This document shows, piece by piece, positions 1 to 12,290 of a stretch of 64,000 nt of DNA (its first letter is position 1; the number at the start of each line of letters is the position of its first letter). Origin of the DNA: Hyperoplus lanceolatus (lineage: Eukaryota > Chordata > Actinopteri > Uranoscopiformes > Ammodytidae). The translations under genes were made by a program, and so were the position numbers. Below the pieces are notes generated by a model, which ran no database searches, was not told the DNA's origin, and saw nothing but the letters and a program-made list of their open reading frames with translations. The DNA is taken from NCBI GenBank assembly GCA_026929865.2, contig CM049410.1, positions 12,538,501-12,602,500 of the forward strand, written 5' to 3'.

Positions 1-35
1 AAGGGACATGGAGGAAAGGCGAGATCTCGCAAATG

Positions 36-974
36 TTTGTGAGATATCGCAAACCAACTTCCGGGTCAGAGGAACAACTAACAACCACAACAATGGAGCC
101 ATGTTTATTTTGAGCTTGGCCACAAATATTCGGACATTAAATCAATACTAATTGTCAACACACACACACACACACACACACAATGTGTAAACGGTATAAA
201 TTTGACTATTTCAAAACAGTGAACGTTTCCTAGTTTACCCAAATGTTATAAAACTACCTGCTTAATTTAATCTTGGCTTGATTGCAACACGGCCACAATG
301 CCGACACCTGGCCGACACTAGACCTGAGGAGAACTCTGTGTGGCTGTATTGGCGGGTCTGATGAAGGCTATTATGAGTCGCAAAGAGTCCTTTGCACCAG
401 ATTAGGCTATGTCCGTGTTCTCCAGTGACTCCTTATGATCGGATCTTGAAGCACTCACAATAGTGCAGGCCATATATGAAATTCAACCGGATTATGCAAA
501 CTTTCTATTTTCCTCACTTCCCGTTCCCGTGCGCTCTGGCAGCACTGCAGCTGTGCCCGGCGCAAACTGCTAAAGCCTTATTCATCGTGTGTGAATAAAA
601 CACAGAGCCTGCACTGGCTTTTAATTTTCCTCTGCTGTGCGCTGGGGAGAAACAGACAAGCTGGCAACTATTCTGCTCCAGATCTGCAAATTGGACAGCG
701 CCTGTTTTTTTGCCTCGCACACGGTCGAGAGAGATAAGAGGCTTCCCCCGACGGCACATGTTATTCATCTATTTGCACTTAAAAAATCACACATCTTAAC
801 TAAATAGTAGCAAAACTGTCAGGATCGCGTGGCGCTGTCCAATGTTCAGATCTGGAGCAGAAAAGTTGCCAGTGTGCCTGTTTCTTTATATGTCCATGGT
901 TTCTCCCCAGCACACAGCAGAGGAAGTTCTGCTAGCCTATAATTCTCGCAAAGAGGTTTGCGAGATCTCACAAA
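36..974. repeat. Foldback/MITE-like element with long inverted arms
   Basis: The outer ends TTTGTGAGATATCGCAAACC (36-55) and its near reverse complement (955-974) face each other. A second, longer arm pair lies inside: about 622-703 is a diverged reverse complement of about 829-930 and includes the shared block CAGATCTGGAGCAGAA. Small reading frames inside (514-768 minus, 842-1150 plus) are just the two arms read in opposite directions and resemble no protein I know. A target-site duplication could not be identified, so the exact ends and the superfamily are uncertain. A (CA)n run sits at about 158-181. Confidence 0.5.
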
Positions 975-1168
975 AGAACATCCTTTTTTTTCGTCTTTTT
1001 CTTCGTCTTTTTTTTTCAACCAAATTTTCTTTTTCCTCCTTGTCCCTTGCGGGGCTCCGTAGTAAACAGATTCTTCTTAGTTTTATAGCCTACTTTGTAA
1101 AAATTTGTGAAAATACCATTTTAACATATGAAAAAAACATTTTTGACTAATTTGATTACTCTGATCTA

Positions 1169-2723
1169 CACTGTGCACAATTATTAGGCAAGTGAGGATT
1201 TTGGCCGTATCGTAATTTTTATGCATATATTTCCCAACTTCAAGCTGTATAAACCTAAGTGCTTATTGGATTTAAGCATACCAGGTAATGTGTATTTGTG
1301 TAATGAGTTAAGGTGTGGCCTAAGGAGATCAACACTCTATATCAAGGTGTGCATAAGTATTAGGCAGTTTCTCTTTCTCAGGCAAAATGGGCCAAAAAAG
1401 AGATTTAACGGACTCTGAAAAGTCAAAAATTGTAAAAAGTCTTTCAGAGGGATGCAGCACACTTGAAATTGCTAAGATATTGGGGCGTGACCACAGAACC
1501 ATCAAACGTTTTGTTGCAAATAGCCAACAAGGTCGCAAGAAACGTATTGAGAAAAAAAGACGCAAATTAACTGACAAAGATTTGAGAAGAATCAAACGTG
1601 AAGCTACCAGGAACCCATTATCCTCCAGTTCTGCCATATTCCAGAACTGCAACCTACCCGGAGTGCTCAGAAGTACAAGGTGTTCAGTGCTTAGAGACAT
1701 GGCCAAGGTAAGGAAGGCTGAAACCCGACCACCACTGAACAAAACACACAAGTTGAAACGTCAAGACTGGGCCAAGAAATATCTGAAGACAGATTTTTCA
1801 AAGGTTGTATGGACTGATGAGATGAGAGTGACTCTTGATGGACCAGATGGATGGGCCCGTGGCTGGATCAGTAACGGACACAGAGCTCCACTTCGACTCA
1901 GACGTCAGCAAGGTGGAGGTGGGATACTGGTATGGGCTGGTATTATGAAAGATGAGCTAGTTGGACCTTTTCGGGTTGAAGATGTCCTCAAAATCAACTC
2001 CCAAACCTACTGCCTACCTACTGTTTCTAGAAGATACTTTCTTCAAGCAGTGGTACAGGAAAAAGTCTGCATCTTTCAAGAAGACCATGATTTTTATGCA
2101 GGACAATGCTCCATCTCATGCATCAAAGTACTCAATTGCATGGCTAGCCAGTAAAGGCGGATGAAAAAATAATGAAATGGCCCCCTTCCTCACCTGACTT
2201 AAACCCTATTGAGAACCTGTGGACCCTGCTTAATATTTACAGTGAAGGAAATCAGTACACCTCTCGGAACAGTGTCTGGGAGGCTGTGGTGGCTGCTGCA
2301 CAAAAAGTTGATCGTCAACAGATGAAGAAACTGACAGACTCCATGAATGGAAGGCTTGTGACAGTTATTGAAAAGAAAGGTGGCTATATTGGTCACTGAT
2401 TTTTTTTTTGACATGCCGGAAATTTTTATTAGTAAATTTTGAGTTGTTTTATTATTCTCACTTTAACAGATGAAAATAAACAAGTGAGATGGGAAAATTA
2501 TCGTTTATTTATTTAGTTGCATAATAATTCTGCACACTAATAGTTGCCTAATAATTGTGCACATATATATATTCTCGTAAGAAAGACAAAACCTCACTTT
2601 TACTTTCTTAAACATTCAGGTTTAGGTTCATTAACATTTTGGATTGACCGAGAGCACTGTAGTTGTTCAATAATAAAATGAATCCTCAAAAATACAACTT
2701 GCCTAATAATTGTGCACACAGTG
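1169..2723 (+). mobile_element. Tc1/mariner-superfamily transposon, near full length, inactivated
   Basis: The element begins CACTGTGCACAATTATTAGG after a TA (1167-1168) and ends with the inverted counterpart before a TA (2724-2725), the expected TA target duplication. One transposase gene (1387-2399) fills the middle. Extra diverged copies of the terminal block lie inside: about 1345-1365 at the left, and about 2515-2530 and 2541-2562 at the right. This resembles the inverted-repeat/direct-repeat ends of some Tc1 elements. The interval between the second catalytic D and the E looks longer than the 34 residues of classical Tc1. Confidence 0.85.
1387..2399 (+). pseudogene. Tc1-like transposase, two frameshifts
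   Basis: Three consecutive pieces in different frames give one transposase. The first (from 1387) has the N-terminal helix-turn-helix (LTDSEKSKIVKSLSEG, then EIAKILGRDHRTIKRF) and the first catalytic Asp in VVWTDE (codon 1816-1818). The second frame (about 2010-2160) carries the second Asp in QDNAPSH (codon 2102-2104). The third (2172-2399) has SPDLNPIENLW with the catalytic Glu at 2211-2213 and ends at TGA 2397-2399. The first frame break lies near a small duplication of CCTACTG at about 2007-2022; the second lies at about 2155-2170. No intact protein can be made. It belongs to the DDE transposase family and acts on its own terminal repeats; it shows no sign of host use. Confidence 0.85.
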
Positions 2724-2725
2724 TA

Positions 2726-3688
2726 GTTCTCCCATTTTTCATTTCCCCAAAGGGTAGGTGGAGATTCACTGGCAGTATAACCCAACTTGAGGTACAACAA
2801 GCCGATCAAACAGAGAAGACAGAGTAAAGCTGGACAGCACGGACCTGGTGACCGTTTCAGCATCAATCAGACAAATTCAAAAAAATGCAATTATGACCTT
2901 CCACACACTCTCATGACAAAATACATTATGTCTATAAAAACGGTTATTGGTTGGGTTTGGTGCAGCCTACCTTATCTGTTTTTTTAGAGAAACAGTTGTT
3001 TATATTTAGCAAGCTCTTATCATCCACAAATATCGCTGATGAATCCCCTCGCTGTGTTGAGTGAAAATCTAAGTCAATCACTTCTGAGTGGCTGCACTGA
3101 TTCCTGGTCCTACTCTGGACCCTATGCTAGTGTTTTATAGATCTCAGTACAAACACACACACACAAACACACACACAGAGGAGCAGACCTTTCCCTCACA
3201 CAATGGGATTCAAAAGTAAACATACCCTATGTTGCTTCAGTGATGCTTCTGTGATTTCCTGTACATCTGCAATGCGAATGCACAATGGTGAGGAGAGAGA
3301 CAGCACGCACAGTTGTAGGACCACTCTACATCAGCCTATCAGAAGTGCAGCGATTATGTTTCTTAGTAAACATGCTGTACTCGTACACATGTTGTATGTG
3401 ACGTGTGTGCTACTGCGTGAGTGCCTCAGTAAACAATTGTGCAGAGCCATTGTGCATTAATGGCAGGATCAAACACACACACAGACACACACTATTACGC
3501 TATCATCCTCCCACACATGCGCCCCAACGTCAGAGCCTGAAGAGTGATTTGCTATGAAACCCCTTTTAGTGAATAGGCTGTGAAATGTGTGTGTGTGTGT
3601 GTGTTAGGGAGCCTTATCAGAAGTCCTGCCATTCACACATACGACAAAAGTCATCTCTCACATGCTCACAAACACATAACAAGCTTTG
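2726..3688. other. Intergenic, no feature recognised
   Basis: No coding similarity, RNA gene or clear inverted-repeat element was seen. Short CA runs occur near 3150-3178, 3472-3490 and 3586-3604 (GT). Open frames here are short and resemble no known protein. Confidence 0.5.
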
Positions 3689-3692
3689 TTAA

Positions 3693-4015
3693 AGGTAGAG
3701 TCAGTGATTCTGGAGAATGTTTGTTGACAAATCACCTTTTGGCAAAATCAGTGAATATCTCCTCATGATCCGTTCCTGACCATACTGTGTGTGCCCTGAA
3801 GAAAAAAACACAGTAAATATACAGCCATAAGCTCTTTAAGCTACGGTGGGCCCTTTGTTAAAATACCTGTTGTTAACATACCCGTTTACAAAGCCTAGGC
3901 TGTTAACACGCACACACAGTATGGACAGTTAGCGGTTTGTGAGGAGATATTCACAGATTTTCACAAAAGGTACCATTTTGTCAACCAACATTCTCCAGAA
4001 CTGCTGACTCAACCT
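3693..4015. repeat. TTAA-type MITE with about 80-bp inverted arms
   Basis: The left end AGGTAGAGTCAGTGATTCTG follows TTAA (3689-3692). The right end is its diverged inverse, ending ACCT before TTAT (4016-4019, probably a decayed TTAA). The arms pair for about 80 bp, sharing CTGGAGAATGTT and TGAATATCTCCTCA. No coding capacity. The same right arm recurs in the short element at 31756-31868. Confidence 0.65.
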
Positions 4016-6022
4016 TTATTTTTTTAAATTAACTACCAGTGTACATCTTCCAATTTTTTATTTTGTTTTATGTAAAAATCATAATTGTTACAATAGAGAG
4101 TGAACGAAAGCCGTTCCGCTGGACCAAAGTCTTCACTTCAAGCTGTTCTGCTAATTGTCCAACTATATCTGTCTGCCTTATGTGTTCCTCTGCACTAAAA
4201 CTGCCAGGTTTTTGTTTGCTATAAAACATATGAAAAAACATAGAGAGATGTTGCATTTATTATCTATGAAAAAATATGGCGAAAAACTGTGAAGTAAACA
4301 TCATAGTTAAATAAGAAAAGTATAGACCTTTTGTGAAGTTGCTGAGGGGTTTTGTATACTCATAACAAACTCCTTTAATTACTTGACAGGAACACTGTGT
4401 TCACAGAAAAAATGATGAACAACTACTTTCCTTGGTTTTTACTTTATTTGATTTGTCATGATTAGCACATCACCTTTCTTTGTGTTTGTGCGTTAAAGTA
4501 AAAATACTTATTTTAGCTCTAAGAGTGAGTGCCAGATTAGTGTTTCTCTGTACAGTCCTGCTTCTTTATGAGCAGCAGCGTGCTAGTTTATCGCCTAGAC
4601 AAACATCGATGCACCAGAAGTACAGAAGAAGGCCATTTGTTGAAGGCCTTAAAAGAGATAAGCTTAGCACAAAGGCATAGTCTGTTAGCCTTTACCTAAT
4701 GTGGAAGGCTATAGAACATAATGCTCTGTCCTAGCACACAAAAACAAGACCATTTATATGTGTTTGCATATAGAATAAACTTCTCTTCAGGCCTGGCTTT
4801 TGTTATGCTGAATGTAGTCTTAATTTGGTGTGTAGAAAAGCTTGACTCTCGTGAATACGCTGAATAAACAAGCATTTTACGCATATAGACTATGTCTATG
4901 GGCTAAAACCTGCTCTTTGTCTATTAAAACAAGATTTGTATGGACAGGAAAAGCCAGCGCATCAAACTTCTGTCTTCACCATTCACTGTTGAAAATCTCC
5001 CTTTACATTGAGGGAACATCTGAATAAATATTTAAAAACCTGCACATTATCATAATATGACAGATTAAACATCGATCAAATTCTACATTAATTTAATCAT
5101 TTGTCAGTTTTACTTCAACTGTATGGATTACATTTCATATTCACCCCTCTGTCCCTTTCACCCATTAAGTTTTTCCTATTCAAATAGGCCATTTTACTGA
5201 GATAATGTGATTGGAATTCTATCTTGATGCAATGAGCCGGCTGAAGCAGAAGAGGGCAGAAGAGAGACATAGTAATCATGGTCCTGATACGTCTCTCAAA
5301 TGTTGCTTATTTTTGTTCCTGGCTGGTGTAGTTTATATTATATCAGCCAGGAAATTTAGTATTAATTAATTGAACAAAAAAATAATGCAATGTATACAAT
5401 GCTCACCTATATAACCAGGATACAACAGTAAAGCTGTGTCCTACACCCCAGAGTAGTTTTTTTATCAAGCCCAAAACATTTTATTATTGCATTAATTATA
5501 TGTGTAGATACTAGATGTTTATCATGAATCTGATTGAGGACAGACAAAAGCACAATACATACAACTTCACATTGTGACCATCTATATACCGTGGCCTTTT
5601 TTTTTTTAAATGCATATTGCAATGGTAATTGTATGTGTAACGTGGCTGTCTTAGGTCTTAGCATGAGTGTATCAAATTTATTTGATTTGTATTTAAATTT
5701 TCTTATAGTATTGTATGAGCGGAAATGAGCAAACTGCTTTCTTTGTGAGATCAATATTCTTTTTGTAAATGATCCCTTACAACTTAACTCATAAATCAAT
5801 TCAAACATTTAATAAATTGTTATTTAAAAATGAGTGACTACTTCTAAAAATCTCCTTCTACAACAAAAAAAACAGTATTGCATGAGTTGAACCGTGCAGT
5901 ACAATGGCTTGCTGGTGGTTTAAGACACTGACCATATAACTGCAATGTCTCTGATTTAAGTCCAGTGAGTGACCTTTGAGCCATTTCACTTCATTTCATG
6001 TCTGCTCTCTACTATCGTAATA
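4016..6022. other. Intergenic, no feature recognised
   Basis: AT-rich unassigned DNA. The longest open frame (5407-5808, minus, 133 codons) has no recognisable motif and looks like chance. No RNA gene or clear repeat boundary was seen. Confidence 0.45.
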
Positions 6023-6551
6023 TACACTATTTATGACAAAAGTATTGGGTCATGCACATTTCACCTACATGAGCTTTTATAACATCCCATTCTGAATCCA
6101 TAGGCATTAATGTAGAGCTGGTTCCCCTCTTTACATTTATGACAGCTTCCACCCTTCTACGAAGGCTTTCTACTAGATTTTGAGGTGTCAGTGGAAATTT
6201 TTGCCCAGTCATCGACAAGAGCATTTGGAGGTCAGACACCTTTGTTGGAAGAGAGGTCCTTGTTCGCTATCTCCGCTCTAGTTCATCCATAAGGTGTTGG
6301 ATAGGTTAAGGTCAGGGCTCTGGGCGTGCCAGTCAAGTTATTCCACATCATATTCATCAAACCATGCCTTAATGGACCCTGCTCTGTGCACTGGGGCACT
6401 GTCGTGGAACCGAAAAAAGGGCCTTTCCCAAACTGTTCCCACAAAGTTGAAAGCATTCAATTGTCCAAAATGTAAGCTGAAGCATTAAGATTACCCTTCA
6501 CTGGAAATAAGGGGCCTAGGCCAACCCCAGAAAAAACAACCCCATAGTAAT

Positions 6552-7195
6552 TAGGGCTGGGTATCGTCAAGGACTTCGCGATACGATACGTATCACGATA
6601 TGATATATCACGATATATCACGATATATTGCGTATCTTGATATAACACGATATATTGCGATATTCCATAAACAACTTGCCTTGTCAAACATAACAGCACA
6701 ATATAGTGATAAGTGTACAGACAAATGAAGTCTAAACTATTTCATTCATAACTTCCTTTACTATTTTCTTCCTTTTTTTTTGGTTTTGGCAAATGATCAA
6801 ACAATGCTGCAGCTGCTTAACATCAAAATAACAAATCCAATTCACTCTTGTACTAACTGTACAGGACATAATGAAAATGAAAACACATCAGTGTGCTTTT
6901 GTGACACAGTGAATCTTAAGTATTTTTATAAACAAAACTGATCTAACTTCAATAGTCAGTATCCTAGAGGCTCAGGCCTGACAGCAGACATGGGTTTGAA
7001 TCTGACCCGTGGTTGTTTCATTCCCTCTCTGCCCCACTTCATATCTGTATCTCTGCACTGTCAATAAAGCCTTGAAAAGCAAAAAAAAAATAATTAATTA
7101 AAAAAAAATCGATATTTTGATATAAAATTCGATACTGATATCGGGAAACTAAGTATCGCGATATATCGATATTTCGATTTTTTGACACAGCCCTA
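6552..7195. mobile_element. hAT-type MITE with perfect 8-bp target duplication
   Basis: The element starts TAGGGCTGGGTATCG and ends ACAGCCCTA, and is bounded by identical 8-bp copies of ATAGTAAT (6544-6551 and 7196-7203). The subterminal regions are unusually rich in CGATA/TATCG words: many overlapping GATATCACGATAT-like units on the left, and ATCGATA and ATATCG runs on the right. No coding capacity. It lies inside the Tc1 copy and itself contains a SINE fragment. Confidence 0.85.
6960..7095 (+). repeat. tRNA-derived SINE fragment
   Basis: GGGTTTGAATCTGACCCGTGG resembles a tRNA B box followed by a fish SINE body, and the stretch ends TCAATAAAGCCTTGAAAAGC plus an A-rich tail (7081-7108). The 5' tRNA head is truncated. 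It sits inside the hAT MITE. Assignment rests on my memory of a common percomorph repeat. Confidence 0.45.
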
Positions 7196-7424
7196 ATAGT
7201 AATATCTTTCCTCCACCGAACAGTTGGCTCAATACAGTCAGGCAGGCAGGTGACGTTCTCCTGGCATTCCCCAAACCCAGACTCATCCATCAGACACAGA
7301 TACATCAGATAGAGAAGCGTGATTGGTCACTACAGAATACGTTTCAACTGCTCCAGATCAGGGAGGTGTGTTTTACACCACGCAATCCTAAGCTTGGCAT
7401 TGTGCTTGGTGATGTAACGCTTAA

Positions 7425-7976
7425 AGGGATAGTTCAGTATTTTTAATCGGGGTTGCATGAGGTACTAATGCATAGTTTAGTCTGTTACCTTACAGAGATG
7501 GCGATCAGCACAGTCACTATAAGGAGTTTGGGGAAGATGTCGCAGCAGTTTTTTTTTAAACTTTTTTTCAAATATAGTTCGGCCATGTATTACTACACCA
7601 ACTTCCATGGGTGAAGTGCAGCTTATCAGTTCGCCAATCAGCTGTTTGACTCAGTGCTACCGCGGCTAATTCAAGAGACACAGGAAAACAAGATTCTTCT
7701 GTTCTGTATACTTTGGTTCATAAAGGAATCCTCTTATATCCACAATGAATGGCATGTCGCTGTGGCTTTCATAGTCACTAATTTTAGTTTTGGTGTGTCT
7801 CTTACAACGTTTTTCTGCTGGCCCCCTCTGCAACAGTACAATGCAGACTTCGGTTACAGACAAAACTCCCCAAAACTCCTTAAAGTGACTGTGCCGATCA
7901 CTATCTCCATAAAGTAACGAACTAACTATGCATAAGTAGGCCTACCTCACACAACCCCATAAAAAAGCAGAGCCTT
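7425..7976. repeat. Foldback MITE with long imperfect arms
   Basis: The left arm (about 7425-7540) contains GATCAGCACAGTCACT and AGGAGTTTGGGG. The right arm (about 7866-7976) is its diverged reverse complement (AACTCCTTAAAGTGACTGTG). Arms exceed 100 bp with a loop of about 320 bp. TTAA precedes the left end (7421-7424) and TTTA follows the right (7977-7980), so a decayed TTAA duplication is likely. The loop has no recognisable gene. Confidence 0.6.
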
Positions 7977-8926
7977 TTTACGCACTATGCACCCCAACAC
8001 TTGTTGACCCCACTCCATGACTTCACATAGTCTTTCACTTGGTGGTTGAGTTGCTGTGGTTCCTTAACACTTCCATTTAGTAATAATACCTCTTACAGCT
8101 GATGGAGGAAAATCTAGGAGGGAAAATATTTCACGAACTGACTTGTTGCAATGTTGGCAATTGGCATCCTACAGTAGCATGCTTGCTTGAATTCAGTGAG
8201 ATCTTGAGAACCCCTTATTTCACAAATGTTAGTAAAGGCAGACTGCATTGCTGGCTAGGTGCTTGATTTTACTGTATACACCTGTGGCAAGGATATTGAA
8301 TAAAACATATGATTTCAATTATTAAGAAGTGCGGTCCAATACTTTTTTCCACATAGTGCTTATAATCATACTACTAGAGCATAAAAGTAGCAGTTAGTAT
8401 ATGTTTTCCATGAGGAACTGATTCTAATTTGAAAAATGTGCACCACAATATGAAATCTGATATGTAATCATTGTTGTTCATAAGAGAGGACAGGGGCTCT
8501 TAGGTTTCAGTCAATGAACCACGGTGTGCTGCCGTCAAGAATCACGGAAGCACCGCTGACCTCAGTTCATCATCATCATCAAGTCTTTATTCTGGCTCAT
8601 TTAACACCACCCAACAGTCACTAGAGAGTTTACTGACACTCACACTAACACAAAAAATAGAGAAATCACAAGAGAAAAGCTGTCCTATTAGCAACCGTCA
8701 CTTTCCAACTTGAATCAAGCTGCTTTTTTGTACATGAGGTGACATGTACCATGACACAGTTAGAGCTGTAACATTGACAAAGTTACAGGAGCCCTTACGT
8801 CAATAAGGTGAGACGATGTGCAGCGAAAAAGATTCATAGAAGCTCAGTTTCTACTGTTGTCAATACTTATTTTAATTAGCCATTATTATGGCGATTGTTT
8901 GCTGGATTAATCTATTATTTGTTTAA

Positions 8927-9545
8927 CCCATTGATGACGGCTGCTGCGCGATGCCACATTGCCTCTCCTGCCTGATGCTGCGTCGCGCAGCATTATTACT
9001 TTATCTAATTTTCATGGCATTCCCAGCATAGAATGCACTGTCATTGGTTCAAATAAACATGAGATGGGTTTTGTTGATTTTTTTAAGACCTCGTGACCAC
9101 CCAAAAGTTGTGTGGTTTGCCAAAAATCATGTCAATCAAAAAAATAAAAAATAAAAAAATAAAACAAAATAATTAAAAAAATACGCCAGCTATGTCTGCG
9201 ACAGAACAGTTAGTGGCGTTTGGTTCGCAGAATCAAGGTCTACTATAGACTACTGACGAAAATCACACAACACATTGCATCTATTTATTAACAATATTTA
9301 ATAATTTTCTAATTCATCTCATTTTGACGATTTTTAGAAATATTTATTGGTGTGTAAGTGCTAAGGGAGCATGTTTAAATAAAACCTATGAACCTTAACT
9401 TTTAAATGTATTTTATTTCATGTTTCTATGTGCTACACAGGCTTAGATATTAAGGTTTTGGTAGACTTGACAATTCCTACTATTTTTTCAGAAAACCCTC
9501 AGGCATTAAGGACATGCATCCTACATTGCCATAGTCATCAATGGG
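8927..9545. mobile_element. piggyBac-type MITE
   Basis: The ends CCCATTGATGAC and GTCATCAATGGG are a perfect 12-bp inverted repeat, directly flanked by TTAA on both sides (8923-8926 and 9546-9549). CCC ends plus TTAA target sites are the hallmark of piggyBac elements. There is no transposase frame, so it is non-autonomous. The left subterminal part is GC-rich (GCTGCTGCGCGATG, then CGTCGCGCAGCA, partly self-complementary). Confidence 0.75.
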
Positions 9546-9549
9546 TTAA

Positions 9550-9728
9550 TCTATAAAATGTAAGAAATGTGTTCAGTATATCCACCCTAGTTTTCCAGAA
9601 TCCATGGTGTCTTAAAATGTTTTCTTGATTTTCAATAAGAAAAGAGAAATGTAGAAAACTACATGAAAACAAGGCTTGTAACAGTACTCTAATTAAACAC
9701 ACAGTGCTTGCTTAGGTGAACAGGCACC

Positions 9729-9822
<94 letters not shown>

Positions 9823-12055
9823 CCATATGGAGCCAAGCAGCATCAAGTGTCATGCGTGCTCCAAACAAAACACACCCAGTCAACCATACCTTTGTTTCCT
9901 TCTTGTTCTCCGCAGTATTATCCCGCCATCGTTCCTCTCCTCCTCTTCAGGTTATTCCAAAGCAGAATCTCTCCATCCACGATTCGCTGTGACGAGACAT
10001 CTTTAAGGCATTTTTTAAGGCCTACAGTGTAAACTCACAGCCTCTCTCTCTCTCTTTCTCTGTGGTGTAAAGCCTCCCACTCAGTCCCCCTCTGCTAGAC
10101 CAAAGAGAGGCTTGTGAATATTTAATGCCACCATTGTGCTTGTATGTGTGCGAGTGAATGGGGAGTATTGGCTGGGAGTCCATGTTTTCTGGTCAGCCTG
10201 GCTTGGGCCATTGGAGACAGCCACACACACACAGCTGGGCAGCAGGGATGGAGGCAGCGAGGAATAGAGGTCAAAGGTCACTGACCCTCACCTGAGTAAG
10301 GAGGATAAACATGTGCTCATCTCTGGTACACTTGTCACAAACAAACAACAGCAATTGTGTAACAGCAAGGCCAAACAGCACTTAATTATACTGGTAGTTA
10401 TAGTCATTCCTTTATAAAGTTCATATTCATAAAATGACTTTTGCAGCATCATCATAGTCTCCCTCCAATCGAAAATGTGTCAAGCTGCAATAATCTGAGT
10501 CTTGGATTTGACAAGTACAATTTAAGCAGAAATATGCTATTTTGAAAATCAGAAAACTAGAAAAGCACTATATTTGGGAATTTGCTTGCGACATGAAAGC
10601 ATTTTTCAATTCAAATGATTATAAAAAAAACTTTACCGTTGTCTGTTACTTTCAGACATTTCTGTGGTGAAAACAACTCAATTTGAAGAGTAGGCTAAAT
10701 TCAACGCTGTCATAACCTCTGAAATTAAATGAATTAGAAGTAAAATGTGTACTTGAATTCAGCATAGGGATAAAAATACTTTATTTGAATTTGAAAAGAG
10801 TAGGCTATCTTACAGCCTAGTAAAAATCAGAATTATCGACCAAATGGATCAACAGCTAAGTTAAACATAGCTTTAGCTTTAAGCATATTTTAGACTAGCT
10901 ACAAACAATGGGGCATTTAGAAGTCAAAAGTAGCCTACTTCCTTTCAAATTGAACAGTACAAATCTGTCAGTATAAAATGCGTACCTGTCAGGATGGTCA
11001 GGATGCGTTCCCTTCGAATTTATCCAGGTGAAGGCTATAGCCTATTCATTGTTTTAATAGCCTATATAAAGAATACAGTTGAAAAACAAATTTTTCTAAT
11101 AAAGTTCAAATGTCAGTAATAAAGTCGAAACGACATAATGATATGATAGGACACATTTTAATTAAGTAGGAAATGCCATTGCGTCACTTAAACACTCACC
11201 GTCCGTGAATGTAAGCTAGTTGCCTAATGGCAATTAAGGGTTTGGGCAGGCTTGGGCAGCTCGCATAGCTGTCAGTCGCAGTTACTGGATTTGATGGACC
11301 AAAGGAGAAGACTTTTATTATTGAATAAAAAACTTCCCTCTTAATTATTTTTTCTCGCCCCTGGCCCCACAGCCTATTGTCTTCCCTATCTCCGCCTTGC
11401 TATGGTGGACACATTTAACTGTATTAAAAGGACTACTGTGTTGTAGCCTATTTTCTTTGATCAGGAAAAATGTATTGCACTTTCATTGACTTGGGCTAAG
11501 TACTTTTGTCTCAATGTTATTTATTTTTTCTCTGCTTTTAGCCCCAATGATAATGGGGTAGGTAGTGGTTACTGTTTGCTTCATTTATTGGGGTCTCTTT
11601 GGTGCTTCTTATGCAATCAGCTCATTATTATTTTTGTCTACTCACGCACAATTATGTGCATAAAAAGCATATGGAAATGTCACCATAGCGTAACATAGAT
11701 TGTGATTGTCATAATAATAAAGATATCTGATATGTGAAGTCATAGTAATAAAGTTGTCTAATCTAATGTCAATGTTGTGCTTACATCTTGTTTTTTTTTC
11801 ACAGCCTCCAAGTTGAAACATTTAAAATGAAACATGTATATCATTTGATATAAGAAATAGGTACTAGGAAAGTTACGGTGCCTCAAACAGCATCTTACCA
11901 AAAAGCAAAGTGTGGGGGAAAAATAATCTTGCCATTACAGGAGATGTATTAACATGTGACAGAATCTAATCCAGGTGAGATGTAGTTAATTATAAAACAT
12001 GAAGTTGAACCTGATAAAAATAAAACAAAAGGATTATTTTAACATGTTATGCACT
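9550..12055. other. Intergenic downstream of drg2, includes long CA repeat
   Basis: No gene was recognised. A pure (CA)n tract of about 87 bp occupies 9734-9820 and accounts for the His-Thr or Val-Cys frames there. The remainder is AT-rich single-copy-looking sequence without a clear element boundary or RNA gene. Confidence 0.5.
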
Positions 12056-12061
12056 TTTATT
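12056..12061 (-). promoter_or_regulatory. Candidate drg2 polyadenylation signal
   Basis: AATAAA on the minus strand, about 230 nt past the drg2 stop codon. Distance and sequence are suitable, but the cleavage site was not seen and other signals could be used. Confidence 0.4.
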
Positions 12062-12290
12062 CTTTCCCCTCCATTTCTTTCTGAACCAATGTTTTTTTTT
12101 CTAAATCAAAAAGGTAAAATACATTGTTTTCTGTCCAAAACTCAACTCAAATATGTTGTCTCTTCAATGCATTTTGTTGATTTTCATATACAAAATAAGA
12201 ATGGCGTTGCTGTACATCTACTGTACAGTACATTTCGATGCATTCCAGCTCCCTCGACAGATGTGGGGCTCCTTCCTTTCTTCCATTGCT

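Larger units (their letters stand above)
6025..8358 (-). mobile_element. Decayed Tc1-like (DD34E) transposon carrying nested insertions
   Basis: The ends CACTATTTATGACAAAAG (after TA at 6023-6024) and CCACATAGTG (to 8358) are diverged inverted repeats. Read on the minus strand, 6200-6480 encodes the C-terminal part of a Tc1 transposase: HDSAPVHRA corresponds to the QDNDPKH block, and AQSPDLN about 34 residues later to the SPDLNPIE block. The catalytic Glu region is mutated and stop codons interrupt it. About 8000-8120 is a further minus-strand remnant. A hAT MITE (6552-7195) and a foldback element (7425-7976) inserted later, so this copy is older than both. Confidence 0.7.

Noticed and set aside
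1387-2154. 255-codon transposase frame as a possible host-domesticated gene
   Set aside because: It lies between intact transposon ends and the remainder of the catalytic domain is out of frame, so it is a dead transposase.
5407-5808. 133-codon minus-strand frame
   Set aside because: AT-rich, no domain, no splice or family similarity; treated as chance.
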